Source: UBA1764 sp045642565 (GTDB lineage: Bacteria; Bacillota; Clostridia; Peptostreptococcales; Anaerovoracaceae). From it: a stretch of 19,224 bases of DNA. Below the pieces are notes generated by a model. It did not search any database. It was given only the letters and a program-made list of their open reading frames with translations, and was not told where the DNA came from. The translations under genes and the position numbers were made by a program. Numbering within the stretch: the stretch's first letter is position 1; every line of letters begins with the position of its first letter. Positions 1 through 6,778 of this stretch are shown here, piece after piece. Location of the stretch: positions 1 through 19,224 of the forward strand of contig JAZUJE010000004.1 of NCBI GenBank assembly GCA_045642565.1, read 5' to 3'.

Positions 1-330
1 GGTATCGAGACTTCATCTATAATTTCTATTATTTATAAAAATTCTGAGATTGCACCAAACGGGATTCCGCTTATTCCGGTTCAATTGTTTGAGGCCATTT
101 TTGATTTTCTTTTAATTTTCATAATTCATATATTTAAAGACAGAATAGCTGACAATGAGAAATTTAATCTATATTTCTTATCCTATGGAATTTTCCGTTT
201 TGTAATAGAATTCTTTAGAGGGGATATGGAGCGTGGTTTTCTTTTTGGGATGTCAACTTCTCAATGGATTAGCATAGCTTTTATTATCTTTGCTCTGATT
301 TCAATTGCTATCCGAAAACATAAAGCGTAA
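1..330 (+). CDS. Lgt-family protein, C-terminal part (5' end outside window)
   Basis: The reading frame is open from base 1 and ends with TAA at 328-330, so about 109 C-terminal residues are visible. They resemble the end of prolipoprotein diacylglyceryl transferase, the membrane enzyme that moves diacylglycerol from phosphatidylglycerol to the lipobox cysteine of prolipoproteins. The visible signs are a P-V-Q-L-F-E segment (family form P-x-Q-L-Y-E) leading into a membrane helix, then Y-G-I-F-R-F-V-I-E-F-F-R. That last segment keeps the Y-x3-R-x3-E-x2-R spacing of the essential E. coli residues around Arg239 and Arg246. A final hydrophobic helix ends in a basic tail. The TTG at 85 is internal to the frame and should not be taken as the start. 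A complete lgt lies at 16771-17553, so this is a second, divergent copy. Whether it is a true Lgt or a paralogue with another job cannot be decided without the N-terminal half. Confidence 0.72.
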   Translation, partial: GIETSSIISIIYKNSEIAPNGIPLIPVQLFEAIFDFLLIFIIHIFKDRIADNEKFNLYFLSYGIFRFVIEFFRGDMERGFLFGMSTSQWISIAFIIFALISIAIRKHKA

Positions 331-366
331 AAAAGAGGGCTTGCCTTTTGCAAGCCCTCTTTTTTT
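331..366. terminator. Probable bidirectional intrinsic terminator
   Basis: A perfect 11-bp stem (334-344 with 350-360) with a 5-base loop is extended by A-T pairs, preceded by an A run and followed by a T run. It lies between the stop of the Lgt-like gene and the stop of the converging MATE gene, whose stop codon starts at 365. Because the flanks give a U tract on either strand, it probably ends transcription from both sides. Confidence 0.92.
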
Positions 367-1705
367 ACATTCCTGATATCATATTCTTAAGCCATTTTTT
401 AGAGAAATATCGTTTATACATTATAATCATTTTCACTACAAGCTCTATTTGTATTAGTAACATAACTCCGTAAACCGGAAGTTTAAGTACTAACGCGCCT
501 ATAAATGCCAACGGAACAGCAATTAACCACATAGTAAGCATTTCCATGATTGCTGCAAATTTTGCATCACCTCCGGCGCGGAAATTTCCTGCAAGCATTA
601 TTCCGCATTGCAAATTGAACGGAATAACACAAGCCCTAATTATAATAAGCTTTAGAGCATAAGCAATACCGAGATCGCTAAGAACGAATAGTGATACCAG
701 CGACCTTCGGATTAAAATTAAAATGATGGCTAACACAACACTGATAACAAATGCTGTTTTTAAAAGTTTTCTGGAAACTTTTTCGGCTTCATCTAATTCG
801 TTTCTTCCGATATGTTCGCCTACCATGATGAGAGAGGCATCTCCTATGCTAAAGCAAGCCATCTGGAAAAGATCCATTATTGTTGCTGTGGCCTGGGCTG
901 CGGCATAAGCTGTAACCCCGATATGTCCAAAGGCAGCATTCTCAGCAACTACAGCAGAGCTCCACATAAGTTCATTTGCTGTTGATGCCATTGCATTGGA
1001 ATAAACTCGTTTAACGTACTTCAAATTGAAATTGAAGAACTCTTTAATTTTTCCGGAAATTATATTCTTTCTAATAAATACGATGTAAATGGTAAGCAAT
1101 AATTCTAATGTTCTTGCCATTACTGTTGCAATAGCGGCTCCTTTTACTCCAAGTTTAGGGAAACCATAATTTCCGAAAATAAGAAGGTAATTGAACACTA
1201 CATCAACAAAAAATGATGACAACGAAATGAACATTGGAATTTTTGTTTGTTCAGTTACGCGAAGTGCAGATAAAAACGGTTGAGTTAATGCTACTAAAAT
1301 AAAATTAACAGCAGCATATTTTAAATATTCTGCTCCAAGAATTGCAGCTTCTTTTGAATTCGTAAGAAGGCTAAGCACCTGAACAGGGAAGAAAAATCCG
1401 GCAATAAAGAATAGTATACTAGCCGCAAAGCAAGACATTAAAGCTATTCCTATTACCTTGCGAATATTCTTTATATCTTTTATGCCCCAGAACTGAGCGA
1501 AGAAAGTTCCGCATCCGGAGCAAAAACCGAAAATGAGCATCCACTCTATGGTAAAGCTTTGCGTTGCAAGCCCTACCGCAGTAAGTGAAAGCTCACCTAA
1601 CTTGCTAACCATTAAATTGTCAAGCAAAGTAAGGGATGATGAAATCAATCCCTGAAACGCTATAGGCAAAGCAAGACTTGCAAGTTTTTTATAAAAATCA
1701 TTCAT
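365..1705 (-). CDS. MATE family multidrug/sodium antiporter
   Basis: This 446-residue, very hydrophobic protein has about 12 predicted membrane helices in two homologous halves of about 200 residues each, the plan of the MATE (NorM/DinF) efflux family. The N-terminus (K-L-A-S-L-A-L-P-I-A, then D-N-L-M-V-S-K-L-G) matches the family's first helix region. The first half has a loop with Q-F-W-G and the second half has I-M-V-G-E-H-I-G-R-N. Such carriers export drugs or metabolites in exchange for Na+ or H+; the substrate cannot be read from sequence. Length is normal for the family. The gene starts 24 bp downstream of gpmI on the same strand with no terminator between them, so it is probably cotranscribed. 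The ribosome site is weak (AAAG about 5 bases before ATG), which is compatible with translation following on from gpmI. Confidence 0.9.
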   Translation of the reverse strand: MNDFYKKLASLALPIAFQGLISSSLTLLDNLMVSKLGELSLTAVGLATQSFTIEWMLIFGFCSGCGTFFAQFWGIKDIKNIRKVIGIALMSCFAASILFFIAGFFFPVQVLSLLTNSKEAAILGAEYLKYAAVNFILVALTQPFLSALRVTEQTKIPMFISLSSFFVDVVFNYLLIFGNYGFPKLGVKGAAIATVMARTLELLLTIYIVFIRKNIISGKIKEFFNFNLKYVKRVYSNAMASTANELMWSSAVVAENAAFGHIGVTAYAAAQATATIMDLFQMACFSIGDASLIMVGEHIGRNELDEAEKVSRKLLKTAFVISVVLAIILILIRRSLVSLFVLSDLGIAYALKLIIIRACVIPFNLQCGIMLAGNFRAGGDAKFAAIMEMLTMWLIAVPLAFIGALVLKLPVYGVMLLIQIELVVKMIIMYKRYFSKKWLKNMISGM

Positions 1706-1729
1706 TGGTGCTTTAAATTGTTTATTAAG

Positions 1730-3247
1730 CTATTTAAACAAACTGTGGCCTTCCATTTCTTGTGGAACAGGAAGCTCCATAAGTTCGAGAAGGGTAGGTG
1801 CAAGATCACATAAAGCACCGCCTTCTTTAAAGCTTTTATCTTTTGTGCCAACATAAATCAGTGTGACAGGATTTGTTGTATGTGCTGTCATTGGGGACCC
1901 ATCTGGGTTAATCATGCAATCTGCGTTGCCATGATCTGCGGTGATAAGCATATCTGCGCCCATCTTTTCTATAGCTTCTACAATTTTTCCTACACAAGTA
2001 TCTACGGTTTCTACTGCTTTAACTGCGGCATCAAATACTCCTGTGTGACCAACCATATCGCAGTTTGCGAGATTCATGATAATTAGATCAAGGTCGCCAT
2101 CTAAAATTCTCTTTACAGCTTTGTCTGTCACTTCGATTGCGCTCATCTCAGGCTGAAGATCATAGGTTGCAACCTTTGGGCTTGGCACAAGAATTCTTTC
2201 TTCATTTTCATATGGAGCTTCAACACCACCATTAAAGAAGAAGGTTACATGTGCATATTTCTCTGTTTCTGCGATTCTAAGCTGTTTTAATCCCTTTGAA
2301 GAAACGTATTCGCCGAGAGTATTTTTGAGGCTTTGAGGTTTAAATGCAATGTGAACATTTGGTATAGTTGCATCATATTGAGTGAAGCAAACATAGCACA
2401 AATCTTTGCAGATTTTCTTTCTTTCAAAACCATCAAAATCTGCATCAACAAAGCATCTTGTAATTTCTCTTGCTCTGTCAGGACGGAAATTAAAGAAGAT
2501 TATTGAATCATTATCATTAACTTCCGGACATCCTTCAACTTTTCCTGGGATTATAAATTCATCTGTTTCTCCATTAGACCAGGCTGTTTCGAAAAGTTCA
2601 TTTGCTGATTTTCCTACACGGCCTTCGCCGAGTGTGTATAAATCGTAAGCTTTTGCAACTCTTTCCCAACGCTTATCTCTATCCATTGTATAGAAACGGC
2701 CGCTTACACTTGCGATTTTTCCGCAGCCGATTTCTTTCATTTTATCTTCGAGCTCGGCAATAAAGTCTTTTGCCGAACCAGGGTTTACATCACGCCCATC
2801 AGTGATTGCATGAACATAAACATTTTCTAAACCTCTTTGTTTTGCCATTTTAAGCAGGCCATAGAGGTGCGCTGTATGTGAGTGAACTCCGCCATCGGAA
2901 AGAAGCCCGAATAGATGTAAATTGCTTCCTTTCTTTTTTGCTGTATCCATTGCGAGGCAGAGGGCTTCGTTTTCAAAAAACGGGCCATCTTCAATAGATT
3001 TGGTAATTTTTGTAAGTTCTTGCCAAACTATTCTACCGGCGCCTATATTGGTATGCCCAACTTCAGAATTTCCCATCTGACCATCCGGAAGCCCAACGAA
3101 TAGGCCACTTGCCTGTATTGCAGTATTTGGGCGATTTGCCCAAAGTTTATCCAAATTTGGAGTGTTTGCTGTTGATATTGCATTATTCTTATCGGCTTTG
3201 GCAATTCCGAAACCATCAAGAATAAGCAGCATTGTAAGTTTTTTCAT
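1730..3247 (-). CDS. gpmI: 2,3-bisphosphoglycerate-independent phosphoglycerate mutase
   Basis: The enzyme interconverts 3- and 2-phosphoglycerate in glycolysis and gluconeogenesis and is a cytosolic Mn2+-dependent member of the alkaline phosphatase superfamily. I chose the start at 3247 (M-K-K-L-T-M-L-L) because GGGAG sits about 9 bases upstream and the protein then begins directly with the family's L-I-L-D-G-F-G metal-binding segment (Asp11). An earlier TTG at 3286 would add 13 residues with no homology and would run into the promoter. The product is 505 residues, normal for the family (about 510). Visible motifs are M-G-N-S-E-V-G-H with the phosphorylated Ser61, D-G-R-D-V, F-F-N-F-R-P-D-R, and the C-terminal T-A-D-H-G-N metal site. 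It is divergent from addA and followed 24 bp later by the MATE gene. Genes for the other glycolytic enzymes, often next to gpmI, are absent here. Confidence 0.97.
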   Translation of the reverse strand: MKKLTMLLILDGFGIAKADKNNAISTANTPNLDKLWANRPNTAIQASGLFVGLPDGQMGNSEVGHTNIGAGRIVWQELTKITKSIEDGPFFENEALCLAMDTAKKKGSNLHLFGLLSDGGVHSHTAHLYGLLKMAKQRGLENVYVHAITDGRDVNPGSAKDFIAELEDKMKEIGCGKIASVSGRFYTMDRDKRWERVAKAYDLYTLGEGRVGKSANELFETAWSNGETDEFIIPGKVEGCPEVNDNDSIIFFNFRPDRAREITRCFVDADFDGFERKKICKDLCYVCFTQYDATIPNVHIAFKPQSLKNTLGEYVSSKGLKQLRIAETEKYAHVTFFFNGGVEAPYENEERILVPSPKVATYDLQPEMSAIEVTDKAVKRILDGDLDLIIMNLANCDMVGHTGVFDAAVKAVETVDTCVGKIVEAIEKMGADMLITADHGNADCMINPDGSPMTAHTTNPVTLIYVGTKDKSFKEGGALCDLAPTLLELMELPVPQEMEGHSLFK

Positions 3248-3269
3248 AAGTAATTTCTCCCTTTTTCTA

Positions 3270-3285
3270 ACAAATAATTGTACCA
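3270..3285 (-). promoter_or_regulatory. Predicted gpmI promoter (extended -10)
   Basis: On the minus strand TACAAT (3282 to 3277) is preceded by TG-G, giving the extended -10 form TGnTACAAT. Initiation would fall near 3270, leaving a leader of about 22 bases that carries the GGGAG ribosome site. No good -35 box is seen 17 bases upstream, which is common for extended -10 promoters. Prediction by eye only. Confidence 0.5.
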
Positions 3286-3292
3286 CAATATG

Positions 3293-3308
3293 TGTTATAA
3301 TTTACATA
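3293..3308 (+). promoter_or_regulatory. Predicted addA promoter (extended -10, TGTTATAAT)
   Basis: A perfect TATAAT at 3296-3301 is preceded by TG at 3293-3294, the extended -10 form. The -35 region is poor. Counting the usual 7 bases past the -10 puts the transcription start at about 3308, the A of the chosen addA start codon. There is no purine-rich ribosome site in this gap. The same nine bases occur before the SRP RNA at 14567-14575. Confidence 0.6.
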
Positions 3309-6300
3309 TGAGTTTAGAAACTTGGACAAGTGAACAAAAAGCCGCTATTGAAGATAATTCCCATAATTTGTTAGTTTCTGCCGCCGCAGGCAGCGGAAAA
3401 ACAGCAGTTTTGGTTGAACATATCAAAAAGCTTGTAATCGAAAAACATGTCAATATTGATGAGATGTTGGTCGTTACATTTACCGAGGCCGCAGCTTCGG
3501 AAATGAAGGCTAAGATTTATAAAGCTTTAAAAGATTCCGGCCTCAGTAATCAAATTGACAGAATGGGTCGAAGCAGCATAAGCAGCTTCGATAGTTTTGC
3601 GTACAGTGTAGTAAAACGCTATTACCATATCATAGGCTTAGATCCGAGTTTTTCTATTTGTGATGCTACCAAATCCGCGTTGCTTAAAGAAGAAGCATTA
3701 GACGATTTATACGAAGAGATGTTCGATGCGAAGGACAGAGAGTTCTTAGATTTTATCGACTGTTATGAAGAAAGGCCGGGAGATAAAACTATACGTGATA
3801 TGATTAGCTCTCTTCACAACTTTTTAATGTCTATGCCTGATCCTTGGGCTTGGCTTGATAATGCCGTAAATTTCGGTGATAAGAATGTTGATAAGTATTT
3901 AAGCTTTGCTAAAACCGAGATTCTCTCTTTACTTAAAGATGCAAGACAATATTACCAAAATGTTGTTGATATGCTTATCAATGCAAATTGCTTGAAAGAA
4001 TCAGAAAAAGCAAAGGCAGATGTAGCTTATGTTGATACTCATATCAGCGAAATTGAGCTTGATACAATAAAGGGCTTTGAGTCTTTATTAAACGATAAAC
4101 ATAGAGCTGTCACAATAAGAAACCAAAGTGCAGAATATTTAGCTATTGCTGAAAGTGTTAAAGGCATAAGAACAAATGTTAATGCTTGCCTAAAGGATGC
4201 AAAAGCTTTGGCAGAGGGTTTAAATAAAGAGACCTTACTTAAAGAGTGCGAAAAGCTTGCCCCTGTTCTTAAGATATATGCAAAGCTTGTTAAACGCTTT
4301 GATGAGATATATAAACTGAAAAAGAATCTTGAAAAGAATATGGATTTTGCAGATATAGAGCATTATGCTCTTGCAATTTTGCAAAATGATTTAGTGTCTT
4401 CTGAATATCGTGAGAAATTCAAATATGTTTTTATCGATGAATATCAGGATACAAACTCTGTTCAGGAAGCTTTAATAAAAAAAGTTGTAAGTGAGCACAA
4501 TCTCTTTATGGTAGGAGATGTAAAACAGTGCATTTACAAATTCCGTTTATCAGAGCCGGAGCTGTTTGTTTCACATTATAATGATTACAAATCGAATAAA
4601 GATCCAAACAATAGAGTCATTGACTTAAACAAAAATTTCAGAAGCAAAGAAAGCATAATTAATGTTGTCAATGAGGTCTTCTCGAAAATTATGAATGAGA
4701 AGAGTTGCGGCATAATTTATGATGACGCGGCTAAACTTGTAAAAGGTACAAAATACAGCGGCCCTATTTCATACGACCCTGCAATGTTTATTCTTAACAG
4801 TCAGGATGAAAATGAAATAGATAATGCGATAAGTGAGTTCAGAAAGAATGAATTTGCCGCGGCACACGCTGTTTCCATTATTCAAAAATACTATAACAAA
4901 GAAATATACGATGATAAAAAGGAAATTAAGAGACCTCTTGAATATAAAGATATGGTCGTACTTTTGCCTGCAGTAAGAAATGTTGGCGAAATTTATTACA
5001 AAGCATTTCTTGATGCAAATATTCCTGTTTATCTTGATAGGGGAGAGGGTTATTTTGACACCCTTGAGATTGAAGTATTTTTAAATCTTTTAAGAATTAT
5101 CAATAACAGAAAGCAGGATATCCCGCTTCTTTCGGTTTTAACTTATCCTGTTTTTGGCTTTAGCTCTGAAGATTTGGCACGTGTCAGGATTGCTTTTCCT
5201 GAAGGCAGTTTTAGTGAAGCTTTCTTTAAATATGCCGAAACAAACGAAAAGGCTGCCAGTTTTGTAGAGAAGCTCAATCTGTTTTCAACAGAATCAAAAA
5301 TTCTACCTCTTGCAGATTTTATATTTAAGCTTTTACTCAGCACAGGCTATGCCGATTTTGAATTAGCTAAAAACGGCGGAGAACAAAGGCTTGCCAATTT
5401 AAAAGCTTTAGTAGATAAAGCTGAAAAGTTTGAAGAAAATAATTTATCAGGTCTTGCCGGATTTATTGATTTTGTTGAAATGCTTTCAAGAAACAAAGCA
5501 AAAATAGATATAGGACAAGCAAAAACGATAAATGAATCTATGAACTGCGTCAGGATTATGACTGTTCATAAGAGTAAAGGCTTGGAGTTCCCGTTTGTTT
5601 TAGTGTCCGGCATTGCAGAAAATCTTTCCGGCCATGGAGAAAAAAGAAATTACATTTTCCATAAAGATTATGGCATTGCATTAAAGCTTGTTAATCCTAA
5701 AATGAGAGCTTCAACTGATACTAACATCGCAAAGCTGATTCGTTTGGTTAAGAAAAAGGAAAATTTAGCAGAAAGAATCCGTTTGCTTTATGTTGCAATG
5801 ACAAGAGCACAAGATATCTTGTGTTTTAGCGCCTATACAAATGCAGAGGAAGATAAACTTAATTCAAAACGCAATCTCGTGAGTGGTGATTTGGTAAATT
5901 CAAAAACATATTTTGACTTGCTATATCCATATATTGATTCTGCAAATGTTCATATAGATAATAAAAATTCGCTGGCGGCTTTGGTGGCAAAGAATGCAAG
6001 CTCAAGCAGTGAGTTTGAAAAAGTTCTTAATTGTGGGTGGAATGAATTCCATGATCCAAAAGTAGAGGAGATAATGTCATATGAGTATTTTGATGCTCCA
6101 AGCAACATCAAGAAAAAATATAGCGTTTCTCAAATTGCGGAAGCTGCTCGCACAGGTATAGAAAAGTTGCAATTTAGCTGTGATGACGAAAATCTTATAA
6201 ATGTTAACGATGTTCCTCAATTTATTGAACAATCTGAACATAAATTGAGTGGGGCCGAGCGTGGGACAGCTTATCATACAGTAATGGAACATATTCCTTT

Positions 6301-6754
6301 CACTATCGAAGATAAAGATATTGATTCTATTAAAAACTTTATTAACGGCTTGGCCGATAGAAATATTCTAAGTAAAGCTCAGGCAGATTGTGTAAATCCT
6401 AAGAAGATTTCGGCATTCTTTAAATCGGAAATAGGTAAGAGAGCGGTTAGTGCAAAAGAAATATATAAAGAAGCTCCGTTTGTAATGAAGCATATTTACA
6501 ATGGAATTGAAGTTCTTGTTCAGGGAACCATAGACTGTTATTTTGAAGAAGATGGCGAATTTGTTTTAGTGGATTATAAGAGCAACTATGTTGATAATGA
6601 TGATAAAGAATCATCTTTTGAACATTTAAAAGAAGTATATCTTCCGCAACTTGAATTGTACAAAGAAGCTCTTGAAAAAATCACAGGGAAAACTGTAAAA
6701 CAAGGGGTGCTATATTTATTTGCAAGTGGCGATGCACTTGAAATTAAGGCGTAG
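3308..6754 (+). CDS. addA: ATP-dependent helicase/nuclease subunit A (AddA)
   Basis: AddA is the helicase-nuclease subunit of the AddAB complex, which resects DNA double-strand ends to load RecA. I chose ATG 3308 because the product (1148 residues, near the family norm of about 1200) starts M-S-L-E-T-W-T-S-E-Q, like other clostridial AddA. In-frame TTG 3278 and ATG 3290 would add unrelated residues. UvrD-type motifs are visible in order: Walker A S-A-A-A-G-S-G-K-T (Lys31), F-I-D-E-Y-Q-D-T, V-G-D-V-K-Q-C-I-Y-K-F-R, T-V-H-K-S-K-G-L-E-F, and Y-V-A-M-T-R-A-Q. The C-terminal RecB-type nuclease is intact: Q-G-T-I-D-C-Y followed by V-D-Y-K (Asp1089, Lys1091). AddB is normally encoded just upstream of AddA in Firmicutes; here gpmI, facing the other way, takes that place, so addB must be elsewhere or absent. 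It opens a run with pcrA and ligA, 24 bp before pcrA. No ribosome site is seen. Confidence 0.95.
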   Translation: MSLETWTSEQKAAIEDNSHNLLVSAAAGSGKTAVLVEHIKKLVIEKHVNIDEMLVVTFTEAAASEMKAKIYKALKDSGLSNQIDRMGRSSISSFDSFAYSVVKRYYHIIGLDPSFSICDATKSALLKEEALDDLYEEMFDAKDREFLDFIDCYEERPGDKTIRDMISSLHNFLMSMPDPWAWLDNAVNFGDKNVDKYLSFAKTEILSLLKDARQYYQNVVDMLINANCLKESEKAKADVAYVDTHISEIELDTIKGFESLLNDKHRAVTIRNQSAEYLAIAESVKGIRTNVNACLKDAKALAEGLNKETLLKECEKLAPVLKIYAKLVKRFDEIYKLKKNLEKNMDFADIEHYALAILQNDLVSSEYREKFKYVFIDEYQDTNSVQEALIKKVVSEHNLFMVGDVKQCIYKFRLSEPELFVSHYNDYKSNKDPNNRVIDLNKNFRSKESIINVVNEVFSKIMNEKSCGIIYDDAAKLVKGTKYSGPISYDPAMFILNSQDENEIDNAISEFRKNEFAAAHAVSIIQKYYNKEIYDDKKEIKRPLEYKDMVVLLPAVRNVGEIYYKAFLDANIPVYLDRGEGYFDTLEIEVFLNLLRIINNRKQDIPLLSVLTYPVFGFSSEDLARVRIAFPEGSFSEAFFKYAETNEKAASFVEKLNLFSTESKILPLADFIFKLLLSTGYADFELAKNGGEQRLANLKALVDKAEKFEENNLSGLAGFIDFVEMLSRNKAKIDIGQAKTINESMNCVRIMTVHKSKGLEFPFVLVSGIAENLSGHGEKRNYIFHKDYGIALKLVNPKMRASTDTNIAKLIRLVKKKENLAERIRLLYVAMTRAQDILCFSAYTNAEEDKLNSKRNLVSGDLVNSKTYFDLLYPYIDSANVHIDNKNSLAALVAKNASSSSEFEKVLNCGWNEFHDPKVEEIMSYEYFDAPSNIKKKYSVSQIAEAARTGIEKLQFSCDDENLINVNDVPQFIEQSEHKLSGAERGTAYHTVMEHIPFTIEDKDIDSIKNFINGLADRNILSKAQADCVNPKKISAFFKSEIGKRAVSAKEIYKEAPFVMKHIYNGIEVLVQGTIDCYFEEDGEFVLVDYKSNYVDNDDKESSFEHLKEVYLPQLELYKEALEKITGKTVKQGVLYLFASGDALEIKA

Positions 6755-6778
6755 TAAGAGAATTAGAGAATAAATATA

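Noticed and set aside
3248..3286. TTG start of gpmI at 3286
   Set aside because: It lies upstream of the predicted transcription start, and a good GGGAG site serves the ATG at 3247, which also fits the family N-terminus.
3278..3307. Upstream TTG and ATG starts for addA
   Set aside because: They overlap or precede the predicted -10 element, lack a ribosome site and add residues not found in AddA proteins.
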